55,080 bases of DNA from Acrocarpospora pleiomorpha (lineage in GTDB: Bacteria; Actinomycetota; Actinomycetes; Streptosporangiales; Streptosporangiaceae). This document shows, one piece after another, positions 29,284 to 53,204 of the stretch. The stretch spans positions 1-55,080 of the forward strand of contig NZ_BLAF01000025.1 in the NCBI RefSeq assembly GCF_009687885.1, written 5' to 3'. The notes beneath the pieces are model-generated. The model ran no database searches. It was given only the letters and a program-made list of their open reading frames with translations, and had not been told where the DNA came from. The first letter of the stretch is position 1. Each line of letters starts with the position of its first letter. The translations under genes and the position numbers were made by a program.

Positions 29284-30861
29284 TTACCGGGACCGAAGGT
29301 CCCCTTTGCTGATCTTGCCGACGGCGGTCGTCGGCAGGGTGTCCACGAAGGCGAACTGATCGGGGATCTTGTATGCGGCCAGCCCGCGTTCCCGCAGGAA
29401 GCGGCGGAGCACCGGCGCCGTCGGGGCGGGCCCGCCGTCACGGGGGACGACGTAGGCGCGGGTGCGTTCGCCCAGATAGTCGTCTGGGACGGCCACCACC
29501 GAGGTGTCCAGGACGGTGGGGTGGGCCAGGAGGTGGTTCTCCACCTCCTTGGCGGAGATCTTCTCGCCGCCCCGGTTGATCTGGTCCTTGGCACGGCCGA
29601 CGACCACCAGGTGACCGGTGGCCAGCCGCCGCACGATGTCGCCGGTGCGGTAGAAGCCGTCGCCGGTGAACGCGGTCCGGTTGTGCTCCTCGGCGCGGTA
29701 GTAGCCCCGGATCGTGTACGGCCCCCGCGTCAGCAGGTGGCCCGGGTCGCCGGGGGCGACCGGGCGATCGTCGTCGTCCACGATCAGGATCTCGTCGTCG
29801 GGGGAGATGGGACGGCCCTGCGTACCGACGACGAGATCGGCGGGGTCGTCCAGGCGGGTGTAGTTCACCAGACCCTCGGCCATGCCGAAGACCTGCTGGA
29901 GAGTGCAGCCGAGCGCCGGGCCGACCCGGCGGGCGGCCTCCTCGGCGAACGTGGCGCCGCCGACCTGGAGCACGCGCAGGCTCGACAGGTCGGCGGTGGC
30001 GTGGGTGGCGGCCTCGGCCCAGATGATCGCGAGTGGGGGCACCAGGGCGGTGATCGTCACGCCTTCGCGTTCGATCAGCGGGAAGCAGGTGTCGGGGGTG
30101 GGGCGTGGGGCCATGACGGCGTGGCCTCCGGCGTACAGGACACCGAGGACGCCGGGGGAGCTGAGCGGGAAGTTGTGCGCGGCGGGCAGGGCGCACAGGT
30201 AGACGCTGTCCGCGTCCAGCCCGCAGATCTCGGCGCTGCCCCGGACGCTGTAGAGGTAGTCGTCGTGGGTGCGGGGGATCAGTTTGGGGGTCCCGGTGCT
30301 GCCGCCGGAGAGCTGGAGGAACGCCACGTCGCCGGGGCGGGGCGGACGGACGCCGGTGACGGGTTCGGAGACCCGCAGCGACTCCAGGGGGATGTACGGG
30401 CCGGGGTCGCCGTCGACGATCACGTACGGAACCTTCAGAACGGCGGCCAGCTCACGATGGTCGAAGCCGTCGTGGACGTCGGTCGTCACGTACGCGCTGG
30501 CCTCGGTGAACGCGCAGAAGTAGCCGATCTCGGCCGACCGGTGGGCGGGCAGGGCGAACACCGGCAGCGCGCCCACGCGGAACAGCGCGAAGATCACCTC
30601 GTAGAACGCGGGGCGGTTGGGGAGTTGCACCACCACGCGGTCGCCGGGGCCGATGCTCAGCCGGGCGAAGCCGGCGGCGAGGCGGTCGGCGCGTTCGTCG
30701 AGTTCGCTATAGGTCCACCGATCGGCGCCGCCGACGAGGGCGACCCGGTCGCCGAAGGCGGCGGCGCGCTCGCGCAGCAGGGAGCCGAACGTCTCGCCGC
30801 GCCAGTATCCGGCCGCTCGGTAGCGCTCGGCGAAGTCCGCGGGGTAGGGGACGAAGGACAC
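29284..30861 (-). CDS. dhbE: 2,3-dihydroxybenzoate-AMP ligase (DhbE/EntE)
   Basis: A 525-aa adenylate-forming enzyme that activates DHB with ATP and loads it onto the aryl carrier protein. Motifs: LQLSGGSTGTPKLIPRTHDD (A3), ALPAAHNFPLSSPGVLG, FGMAEGLVNYTRLDD, YRTGDIVRRLATGHLVVVGR and the catalytic lysine in TTAVGKISKGDLR. The pocket sequence around AAHNFPLS is typical of DHB or salicylate enzymes. GTG 30861 has AGGAGA upstream. It is ten bp after the isochorismate synthase gene. Confidence 0.93.
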   Translation of the reverse strand: MSFVPYPADFAERYRAAGYWRGETFGSLLRERAAAFGDRVALVGGADRWTYSELDERADRLAAGFARLSIGPGDRVVVQLPNRPAFYEVIFALFRVGALPVFALPAHRSAEIGYFCAFTEASAYVTTDVHDGFDHRELAAVLKVPYVIVDGDPGPYIPLESLRVSEPVTGVRPPRPGDVAFLQLSGGSTGTPKLIPRTHDDYLYSVRGSAEICGLDADSVYLCALPAAHNFPLSSPGVLGVLYAGGHAVMAPRPTPDTCFPLIEREGVTITALVPPLAIIWAEAATHATADLSSLRVLQVGGATFAEEAARRVGPALGCTLQQVFGMAEGLVNYTRLDDPADLVVGTQGRPISPDDEILIVDDDDRPVAPGDPGHLLTRGPYTIRGYYRAEEHNRTAFTGDGFYRTGDIVRRLATGHLVVVGRAKDQINRGGEKISAKEVENHLLAHPTVLDTSVVAVPDDYLGERTRAYVVPRDGGPAPTAPVLRRFLRERGLAAYKIPDQFAFVDTLPTTAVGKISKGDLRSR

Positions 30862-30871
30862 GGTTCTCCTC

Positions 30872-32023
30872 TCAGCTCGCGTCGCCGGTCCGCAGGCCCA
30901 GCGCGTTCAGCAGGGTGCGGAACTTCGCGGTCGTCTCGGCCAGTTCGTGCTCCGGCACCGAACCGGCGACCAGGCCGCCGCCGGCGAACAGGCGTACCCG
31001 CTCGGCGCCCACTACGGCGCAGCGGATCGTGACCGCCCACTCGCCGTCGCCGGAATCGTCGCTCCAGCCGACCATGCCGGTGTAGAAGCCCCGGTCGAAC
31101 GGCTCGACGTCGGCGATGACCGCCCGGGCCGCCTCGGTCGGGGTGCCGCAGACGGCCGGGGTCGGATGCAGGGCGACGGCCAGGTCCAGCGACGTGGTGG
31201 CGGGATCGGCGAGTCGGCCGGTGATCCGGCTCGACAGGTGCCACATCGTGGCGGTGCAGATCAGCGACGGCTCCGCCGGCACGCTGAGGGTCCGGCAGAA
31301 CGGCGCCAGCGCGTCGGCGACCGCGCCGACCACGACCGCGTGTTCCCGCTGGTCCTTGGCTGAGCAGAGCAGGGCGGCGGCGCGGCGGCGGTCCTCCTCC
31401 GGGTCGGCGCTGCGCGCGGCCGAACCGGCCAGCGGATTGGCCACCACGGCCGGGCCGATCCGGGAGACGAGCAGTTCCGGGCTCGCGCCCACCAGGGTCT
31501 GCTCGCCCGGCAGGCTGATGGCGAAGACGTGGCCGTGCGGGTCGCGGGCGGCCAGGCGGCGGGCGATCTCCACCACGTCGGCGGCTTCGGTGCCGGTCAG
31601 TTCGAGCGAGCGGGCCAGCACCACCTTGTCGACGGCGCCCCGGTCGAGCAGTTCCAGCACCCGCCGCACCCCCTTGACGTGGTCGGCCGGGCTGGGCACC
31701 GGGGTGATGCGCCACTCGCCCGCCGGAGCCGCCGCGGGCACGTCCCCCGTGACGAACGGGTCGGCCCATCGGGTCTGGGCGGGCACCACCAGGTGGGCGG
31801 AGGCGGGGTCGTCGAACGGGATCGCGCCGATGACCAGGCCGCCGCCGCGCAGCCGGTGGCTGACCCGGTCGCTGAGGTCCTCCAGGGTGCCGGCGGGTGG
31901 GACCACCGACGTGACGCCCTGGGCCAGCAGGGTGTGCTGGGGGGAGGAGAACAGGGACGACAGTCCGGGCCGGTAGGCGCGCAGCAGTTCGGGGGCGGCG
32001 ATCGCCTCGTATGCGATGGACAT
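30872..32023 (-). CDS. dhbC: Isochorismate synthase (DhbC/EntC)
   Basis: A 383-aa chorismate-utilising enzyme that makes isochorismate, the first committed step to DHB. KVVLARSLELTG, GHVFAISLPGEQTLVGASPE (split over the active-site strand), NPLAGSAARSADPEEDRR, HPTPAVCGTPTEAARAVI and FYTGMVGW are the conserved magnesium- and chorismate-binding blocks. ATG 32023 follows AAAGG. A longer open frame upstream overlaps the dehydrogenase gene and is not coding. It lies 13 bp after the dehydrogenase gene. Confidence 0.93.
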   Translation of the reverse strand: MSIAYEAIAAPELLRAYRPGLSSLFSSPQHTLLAQGVTSVVPPAGTLEDLSDRVSHRLRGGGLVIGAIPFDDPASAHLVVPAQTRWADPFVTGDVPAAAPAGEWRITPVPSPADHVKGVRRVLELLDRGAVDKVVLARSLELTGTEAADVVEIARRLAARDPHGHVFAISLPGEQTLVGASPELLVSRIGPAVVANPLAGSAARSADPEEDRRRAAALLCSAKDQREHAVVVGAVADALAPFCRTLSVPAEPSLICTATMWHLSSRITGRLADPATTSLDLAVALHPTPAVCGTPTEAARAVIADVEPFDRGFYTGMVGWSDDSGDGEWAVTIRCAVVGAERVRLFAGGGLVAGSVPEHELAETTAKFRTLLNALGLRTGDAS

Positions 32024-32036
32024 GGCTGCCTTTCTC

Positions 32037-32774
32037 TCAGGCCCGCAGGGTGGCGCCGCCGTCCACGTACAGGTCCTGCATCGTGATGTGCCGGGCGCGG
32101 TCGGAGACCAGGAAGGCGACCGCGTCGGCGATGTCCGCGGGGTCGGCGATCCGGCCGAGCGGGATGCCGGTGCGGAAGCTCGCCAGGTCGCCGCGCAGCA
32201 CCGCCTCCCGGTCGAGGCCGGCCTGCATCGCCGTGTCGGTCGAACCGGGGGACACGACGTTGCACCGGATGCCGTGGGCGGCCAGTTCGAGGCCGAGACA
32301 CCGGGTGAACATCGCGGCCGCCGCCTTGGAGGCCGCGTACGCCGACATGCCCATCCGGGGGATGCCACCGGCGTTGGAGGCCACGGTGACGATCCGGCCG
32401 CGCCGCCGGGGGATCATCCGCCGGGCGACGGCGCTGCTGACGTGGAAGACACCCTCCGTGTTCACCCGGAAAACCGCTCTCCAGTCGTCGGCGGTCAACT
32501 CGGCCGCAGGTCCGGTGCGGAGCACACCCGCGGTGTTGACCAGGATGCCGATCGGCCCGATCTCTCTCTCGACCCGGCCGACCAGCGCCTCGACTTGATT
32601 CGCGTCGGTGACGTCGCAGGTCAGATGCATGATGTCACCTTCAGTCCGGCCGAGTAACACGTCGGTCGCGGCCACGACGGCTCCCTCGCCGGCCAGGGCC
32701 GCCGCCACCGCCGCGCCGATGCCGCGGGCCGCGCCGGTCACGAGCGCCACCTCGCCGGTGAGATCTCGATTCAC
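32037..32774 (-). CDS. dhbA: 2,3-dihydro-2,3-dihydroxybenzoate dehydrogenase (DhbA/EntA)
   Basis: A 245-aa short-chain dehydrogenase that oxidises dihydro-DHB to DHB with NAD. It has the nucleotide motif VTGAARGIGAAVAA, NTAG, catalytic Ser in IVTVASNAGG and YAASK, and the C-terminal VDGGATLRA. It is first in the leftward operon. GTG 32774 has AAGGAG upstream. The iron box at 32791 covers its promoter, so it should be repressed when iron is plentiful. Confidence 0.93.
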   Translation of the reverse strand: MNRDLTGEVALVTGAARGIGAAVAAALAGEGAVVAATDVLLGRTEGDIMHLTCDVTDANQVEALVGRVEREIGPIGILVNTAGVLRTGPAAELTADDWRAVFRVNTEGVFHVSSAVARRMIPRRRGRIVTVASNAGGIPRMGMSAYAASKAAAAMFTRCLGLELAAHGIRCNVVSPGSTDTAMQAGLDREAVLRGDLASFRTGIPLGRIADPADIADAVAFLVSDRARHITMQDLYVDGGATLRA

Positions 32775-32790
32775 TTCACTCCTTGCGAAC

Positions 32791-32809
32791 TTAGGTAAGG
32801 CATACCTAA
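32791..32809. promoter_or_regulatory. Iron box (DtxR/IdeR/DmdR type) for the DHB operon
   Basis: TTAGGTAAGGCATACCTAA is a 19-bp imperfect palindrome close to the actinobacterial iron-regulator consensus TTAGGTTAGSCTAACCTAA. It begins 21 bp downstream of a minus-strand TTGACA (32831-32836) and covers the expected -10 and start region. Confidence 0.9.
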
Positions 32810-32830
32810 CTTTCTATACGCAGCGCTATC

Positions 32831-32836
32831 TGTCAA
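32831..32836 (-). promoter_or_regulatory. -35 element (TTGACA) of the DHB operon
   Basis: A perfect consensus hexamer on the minus strand, followed by the iron box 21 bp later. The -10 cannot be assigned clearly. Confidence 0.55.
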
Positions 32837-32874
32837 CGGCCCCGGTTGTGATCTGCTTCACCGCGTCGCACCTC

Positions 32875-32880
32875 TTGACA
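32875..32880 (+). promoter_or_regulatory. -35 element (TTGACA) of the carrier protein/halogenase/NRPS operon
   Basis: A perfect consensus hexamer on the plus strand, followed 22 bp later by the second iron box. It mirrors the arrangement on the opposite strand. Confidence 0.55.
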
Positions 32881-32902
32881 ATCCGCCCCGTGCGCCAAGA
32901 AG

Positions 32903-32921
32903 TTAGGTAAGGCTTTCCTAA
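32903..32921. promoter_or_regulatory. Iron box for the rightward NRPS operon
   Basis: TTAGGTAAGGCTTTCCTAA, 94 bp before the carrier protein start and overlapping the expected -10/start region. It should be bound by an iron-loaded DtxR-family repressor. Confidence 0.88.
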
Positions 32922-33014
32922 GAAAGCGGTACGAGTCAATGGCGGCCACCCCTCACCGCGGGGGCGTTCCGCCATGCCTGGAATGTCCCCTGACTGAGAA
33001 TGGGCGGTCGTTGC

Positions 33015-33254
33015 ATGTCGCTGAGCTACGAACGGGTCAGGGAGGACGTCGTCGACGTCCTCGCCGAGCCACCGGCGGAGTTGTCCGACGATGAGAACCT
33101 CCTTGACCTGGGGCTCGACTCCATCAGGGTGATGAGCCTGGTCGAGCGCTGGCGCGCGGCCGGCGTCGACACCACGTTCGCCGAACTCGCCGAGCGGCCC
33201 ACGGTCGCCGACTGGTGGAAGCTCCTCGCCGACCGGCAGGAGGAGGGGCGATGA
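33015..33254 (+). CDS. Free-standing aryl carrier protein
   Basis: A 79-aa carrier protein. The phosphopantetheine site is NLLDLGLDSIRVMSLVERWR with the modified Ser at about residue 39. The LGLDSIR form and the following VERWRAAGVDTTFAELAERP match aryl carrier domains such as that of EntB. It should accept DHB from the AMP ligase and present it to the halogenase and then to the first condensation domain. In EntB this domain is fused to isochorismatase; here it is separate and on the other strand. ATG 33015; an upstream ATG at 33000 lacks a ribosome site. Its stop overlaps the halogenase start. Confidence 0.9.
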   Translation: MSLSYERVREDVVDVLAEPPAELSDDENLLDLGLDSIRVMSLVERWRAAGVDTTFAELAERPTVADWWKLLADRQEEGR

Positions 33255-34705
33255 GCGAGCGCGCCGACGTCGTCGTGGTCGGCGGCGGTCCCGCCGGGTC
33301 GACCGCCGCCACCCTGCTGGCCCGTCGCGGGCACCGGGTCGTGCTGCTGGAGAAGGAGAACTTCCCCCGCTACCAGATCGGTGAGTCGCTACTCCCCGCA
33401 ACCGTGCACGGCATCTGCCGTCTCCTCGACGTCCACGAGGAGATGGAGAAGGCCGGGTTCATGGTCAAGCGAGGCGGCAGTTTCCGCTGGGGTGTCAACC
33501 CCGAGCCGTGGAACTTCCTGTTCGCCATCTCACCCGAGCTGACCGGCCCCACGTCCTACGCCTACCAGGTCGAACGCATGAAGTTCGACGAGATCCTGCT
33601 GCGCAACGCGGCCAAGAACGGCGTCGACGTGCGCGAGGAGTGCGCCGCGATCGAGGCGGTCGACGGCGGCGACCGGGTCACCGGCGTCCGCTACGCCGAC
33701 GCCGAGGGCGTCGAGCACACCGTCGAGGCGACCTACGTGCTGGACGCCTCCGGCAACCGCAGCCGCATCTGGAAGGCCGTCGGCGGCGAGCGCCACTATT
33801 CGGAGTTCTTCCGCAACATCGCCCTGTTCGGCTACTTCGAGGGCGGCAAGCGGCTGCCCGGGCCCGACCGCGGCAACATCCTGTGCGCCGCCTTCGACGA
33901 GGGCTGGATCTGGTACATCCCGCTCAGCGACACCCTGACCAGCGTCGGCGTGGTGATCTCCCGCGAGCACGCCGCCCGCCTCCAGGGCGACCAGGAAGCC
34001 GCGCTGCTCGGCCTCATCGACCGCTGCGCCATCGTCAAGGACTACCTGTCGCAGGCCACCCGCGTCACCGAGGGCACCTACGGCGAGATCCGCACCCGCA
34101 AGGACTACTCCTACTCCAACAGCGCCTTCTGGCGGCCCGGCATGGCGCTGATCGGCGATGCCGCGTGCTTCATCGACCCGGTCTTCTCCACCGGCGTCCA
34201 CCTGGCCACCTACGCCGGCCTGCTGGCGGCCCGCTCGATCAACAGCGTGCTGGCCGGGGAGATCGCCGAGGACCGCGCGTTCGGCGAGTTCGAGGGCCGC
34301 TACCGGCGGGAGTACGCCGTCTTCTACGAGTTCCTGTCGGCCTTCTACGACATGCAGCACGGCGAGGGCACCTACTTCTGGAACGCCCGCAAGGTCACCG
34401 GCATGGAGGCCACCGACATGGAGGCGTTCACCACGCTCGTCGGCGGCCTGCATTCCCGTGAGCTGGCTCTGTCGTCGCGCGACCTCGCCGACGCCGTCGA
34501 GCGCACCGGCACGATGCAGACCGAGTCGGGGGAGCGCATGTTCCACCTGTTCGGCACGCCGGTCGTCACCGATGTCATGCAGGAGATGAACCAGATCCAG
34601 TCCCGGGGTGTGCACGGCGAGCGCACGCCCGAGGCCCCGCTCCTGCCAGGCGGCCTGGTGCCCACCGCGGACGGTCTCGGCTGGGCCGAGTTCTCCCGCG
34701 GCTGA
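33251..34705 (+). CDS. Flavin-dependent halogenase (carrier-protein-substrate type)
   Basis: A 484-aa FAD enzyme overlapping the carrier protein stop (ATGA), with AGGAGGGG upstream. It has the dinucleotide motif VVVVGGGPAGSTAA, the halogenase motif WIWYIP (W-x-W-x-I-P), the active-site lysine region FMVKRGGSFRWG (Lys73), and ALIGDAACFIDPVFSTGVHL, highly characteristic of CmlS/CndH-type halogenases. Such enzymes use FADH2, chloride and oxygen to chlorinate electron-rich rings, often on a carrier protein. The partner reductase is not in the window. Coupling to the aryl carrier protein points to chlorination of carrier-bound DHB, as in the 4-chloro-DHB of chlorocatechelins. Halide and ring position are inferred. 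Confidence 0.87.
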   Translation: MSERADVVVVGGGPAGSTAATLLARRGHRVVLLEKENFPRYQIGESLLPATVHGICRLLDVHEEMEKAGFMVKRGGSFRWGVNPEPWNFLFAISPELTGPTSYAYQVERMKFDEILLRNAAKNGVDVREECAAIEAVDGGDRVTGVRYADAEGVEHTVEATYVLDASGNRSRIWKAVGGERHYSEFFRNIALFGYFEGGKRLPGPDRGNILCAAFDEGWIWYIPLSDTLTSVGVVISREHAARLQGDQEAALLGLIDRCAIVKDYLSQATRVTEGTYGEIRTRKDYSYSNSAFWRPGMALIGDAACFIDPVFSTGVHLATYAGLLAARSINSVLAGEIAEDRAFGEFEGRYRREYAVFYEFLSAFYDMQHGEGTYFWNARKVTGMEATDMEAFTTLVGGLHSRELALSSRDLADAVERTGTMQTESGERMFHLFGTPVVTDVMQEMNQIQSRGVHGERTPEAPLLPGGLVPTADGLGWAEFSRG

Positions 34706-34742
34706 GCCCGGTCCGTCGTCCCGATCGCGAGAAAGGCCTCCC

Positions 34743-49966
<15,224 letters not shown>

Positions 49967-49970
<4 letters not shown>

Positions 49971-51538
49971 CCGGGCGCGCCCTGCTGCGCGGCTGCCTCT
50001 CGGCCCAGCGCCGGGTCCTGGCCGCCGCCGTGGCCTCGGCCGTCTTCCGCCAGGTCGCGCTGCTGGCCATTCCGTGGTGCGTGCAGCGCGCCGTCGACGA
50101 CGGCATCACCCGCGGCGACGCCGCCGCCACCGCGGGCTGGGCGCTGGCCGTGCTCGTCGTCAGCGTCGCGGAATGGGTGGGCCTGCTCGGCTGGCAGTGG
50201 TGGGCCAACGAGGCCGACGCGCGTACCGGCGTCGCCCTGCGCGCCCGGCTGCTGCGGCACGTCGCCACCCTGGACGACTCCGGTGGCCGGGGCGACCTGG
50301 CCATGCGCGCCGGACGCGACGTCGACCAGGTCCGGGCCTGGGTGCACGGGTTGACCACGTGGGCGGTCATCGGGACCACTTTCGTGGTCGTGCTCCCGGT
50401 GCTGGCGACGCTCGAACCGGTCCTGCTCGTCATCACCCTGCTGATGCTGCCGCTGCTCGTCGCGGTCAACGTGATCTTCCCCCGGCGGTTCGAACCGGCG
50501 CTGGAGTCGCTGGCCGAAGCGCACGGCGCCCGCGCCGACGCCGTCTCCGACCTGCTGTCGGCCGTTCCGCTGCGCGGCCTCGGCGGGCTGGACGTGCTGA
50601 CCCGGCGGCACCACACGCACAGCGCGGCCGTTCTGCTGCGCACGCGCAGGGCCGCCCGGATCTCGGCCGCGTGGGCGGCGTCCGGGCCGCTCGTGCCCCG
50701 GCTGGCCGTGGTCGCCGGGCTCGGGTTCGGTGGTCTGGCCGTGCTGTCCGGCGACCTCACCCTCGGCGGTCTGGTGGCCTTCACGTCCTGGATGACCACG
50801 GTGACGCTGGCCGTCGGGGTCGGCGTCGAACGCTACGCCGAACGCGGGCAGGCCTCGGTCGCCGCCCGGCGCATCGCCGAGGTGCTGGCGCTGCGGCCCG
50901 CCGTCGCCGATCCGGCGAAGCCGGTCGCGCTGCCCGTCCGTGGGGACCTGACCTTCCGCGGAGAGGAGCCGGAGCTGACGGTCCCGCCGGGAGAGCTGGT
51001 CGCGGTCACCGGGCCGACCGGCTCGGGCAAGACCCGGCTGCTGCGGCTGCTCGGCCGGCGTGCCGACCCGGACGGGGGAACGGTCGCCTACGGCGGTCTC
51101 GACCTGCGTCAGGCCGCGCTCGGCGAGGTGGCTCGCCGCATCGTCCTGGTCTCCCAGCGGCCCGTCCTCGTGTCCGGCACGATTGCCGACAACCTGCGGC
51201 TCGGCCGCGACCTGACCGACGACGAGCTGCGCGCGGCCTGCGCCGCCGCCGCCATCGACCTGCCGCTCGACACCGAGGTCGGCGAACGCGGCGGCGCGCT
51301 GTCCGGTGGTCAGGTGCAGCGGCTCGCGGTGGCCCGCGCCCTGCTCGGCCGGCCGGCCGTGCTGCTCCTGGACGACGTCACCTCGGCACTCGACGTCGCG
51401 ACCGAGCGGCGGCTGCTCGACGGCGTGCGGCGGTGGTCACCCGGCACCGCCGTCGTCTTCGTCACCCATCGCGCCGCCGTCGTCGAGGCGGCCGACCGAG
51501 TGCTCGACCTGGGATCGGTGGAGGTGCCCAGTGGGTGA
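49967..51538 (+). CDS. ABC transporter, fused membrane-ATPase half 1 (degenerate catalytic site)
   Basis: A 523-aa protein overlapping the NRPS stop (ATGA). Six hydrophobic segments (for example GWALAVLVVSVAEWVGLLGW, LAVVAGLGFGGLAVLSG) precede an ATPase with Walker A GPTGSGKTRL, signature LSGGQVQRL and Walker B VLLLDDVTSALD. The catalytic glutamate is replaced by Asp (DD instead of DE). This is the pattern of one half of an asymmetric heterodimer, completed by the next gene. Exporter-fold pairs in siderophore clusters either secrete the siderophore or, like IrtAB and YbtPQ, import it. Confidence 0.88.
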
Positions 51539-53204
51539 GGTACGCGTGCTGTCCGACGAGCCGTCCCAGGCACGGCTCGTCAGCCGTGCCTGGCCCCATC
51601 TGCGGCCCCATCGGCGCCGCCTGATCGTCGCGGGCCTGCTCAGCGTCGCGGAGAACGCCGCACTGGTCGCCTTCGCGCCGGTCGTCGGCTACGGCGTGGA
51701 CGCCCTGGCCGCCGGTGACCGCGACGGCCTGCTGCGGGCCGTCGTGCTGTTCGGGCTGCTCGTGGTCGCCCAGTTCGTCCTTGCCGCCCTGGCCGGGACC
51801 GGGCTGGCCGAGGCGGGCGAGCAGGTCGTACGCGGCCTGCGCGAACGGGTCGCCGAACGGCTCGCCGGGGCGCCCCTGCGGTTCCTGGAGGCCCACCGGG
51901 ACGGTTCGCTGCTCCAGCGGGCCACCGGCGAGATCGCGGAGTTCGCCACGGCCGTCCGGGTCTCGCTCCCCAACCTGCTCGGGGTGGTGGCGACGCTGGG
52001 GCTGACGACCGTCGTGCTGGTCGGCTACTCGTGGCCGCTGACGCTGGTCGTGCTCGTGGTGTTCCTGCCGCCCGCGCTGCTGGCCGTGCGCTGGTTCGCA
52101 CGGGGCGCCGGTCCGGCGTTCGGCGCGCGCGCCGAGGCCGAGGCCACCATGGCGGGCACCTTCGCCGAGACGCTGGACGCCCGCGAGGAACTGCGCGCGA
52201 GCGGCGGGCTGCCCGCCTGGCTGGCCCGGTTCGATCGCGAGAACACGGCGACCCTGCGTACCCAGCGGCGCACGGTCCTGGTGGAGAACCGCGTCAGCGT
52301 CGTCGCGCTCGCCGAGGGCGCCACGCTGGCGGCGCTGCTCGGGCTCGGCGCGTGGCTGGCCGGGCGGGGCGACCTGAGCGTCGGCACCGCCGTCGTGTTC
52401 GTGCTGGCGGCCCGGAACCTGTTCTCGGCCTTCAACGACCTGTTCCAGTTGGCGGGGGATCTGCAGGTCGTCCGTACCGGAATGGCCCGGGTGCTCGACC
52501 TGCTCGCCGCCACCGATTCCCGCTCCGGCGGGTCCGCGCTGCCCAGCCGCGGTGAACTGGCGGCCGAGGGGGTGGAGTTCGCGTACGAGACGGATCTGCC
52601 CGTGCTCCGAGGGGTCACGGCCCGGTTCTCCGAGGACACCCACGCCGGGCTCGTCGGCGAGACCGGCTCCGGCAAGACCACGCTCGCGAAGCTGCTGGGC
52701 GGCCTCTATCGGCCCGACGGCGGCCGGGTCACCTTCGGCGGCACCGACCTGGCCGACGCCGCCGAGGAGGAGGTGCGCCGCCGGATCGCGCTGATCCCGC
52801 AGGAGGTGCCCATGGTGACCGGAAGCGTCGCCGACAACCTCGCCCTGAGCCCCGGCGAACCGGGCCGCGAACGCATGCGCGCGGCCTTCGCCGATCTCGG
52901 CGTCGCCGACTTCCCGGACACGCTGCCCGCCGGCCTGGACACCCCGGCCGACGCGCTGTCGGCGGGGGAGCGGCAGATCATCGCGCTGGCCCGGGCCGTG
53001 CTGGCCGACCCGCCGGTGCTCGTCATGGACGAGGCCACCGCCGACATCGACCCGGCGACCGCGCGACGTCTGGAGACCGCCCTGGCCACGCTGCGCCGGG
53101 GCCGCACCCTCATCGTCATCGCGCACCGCCCCTCGACCATCGACCTTCTTCCTCGGCTCGTACGTCTACGGGCGGGCCAGATCGAAACAGGAGAGAACCA
53201 GTGA
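51531..53204 (+). CDS. ABC transporter, fused membrane-ATPase half 2 (canonical Walker B)
   Basis: A 557-aa protein starting at GTG 51531 inside the end of half 1 (8-bp overlap). Membrane segments include LIVAGLLSVAENAALVAFAP and LRAVVLFGLLVVAQFVLAAL. The ATPase has Walker A GETGSGKTTL, an altered signature LSAGERQ (instead of LSGGQ), intact Walker B VLVMDEATADID and switch His in IAHRP. The altered signature faces the Asp-substituted Walker B of half 1, giving one degenerate and one active ATP site as in heterodimeric exporters such as TM287/288. Tight coupling makes a heterodimer near certain. Confidence 0.88.
   Translation: MGEVRVLSDEPSQARLVSRAWPHLRPHRRRLIVAGLLSVAENAALVAFAPVVGYGVDALAAGDRDGLLRAVVLFGLLVVAQFVLAALAGTGLAEAGEQVVRGLRERVAERLAGAPLRFLEAHRDGSLLQRATGEIAEFATAVRVSLPNLLGVVATLGLTTVVLVGYSWPLTLVVLVVFLPPALLAVRWFARGAGPAFGARAEAEATMAGTFAETLDAREELRASGGLPAWLARFDRENTATLRTQRRTVLVENRVSVVALAEGATLAALLGLGAWLAGRGDLSVGTAVVFVLAARNLFSAFNDLFQLAGDLQVVRTGMARVLDLLAATDSRSGGSALPSRGELAAEGVEFAYETDLPVLRGVTARFSEDTHAGLVGETGSGKTTLAKLLGGLYRPDGGRVTFGGTDLADAAEEEVRRRIALIPQEVPMVTGSVADNLALSPGEPGRERMRAAFADLGVADFPDTLPAGLDTPADALSAGERQIIALARAVLADPPVLVMDEATADIDPATARRLETALATLRRGRTLIVIAHRPSTIDLLPRLVRLRAGQIETGENQ

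Noticed and set aside
32024..32368. N-terminal extension of isochorismate synthase
   Set aside because: It overlaps the dehydrogenase gene and is not family-like; ATG 32023 has a ribosome site and gives normal length.
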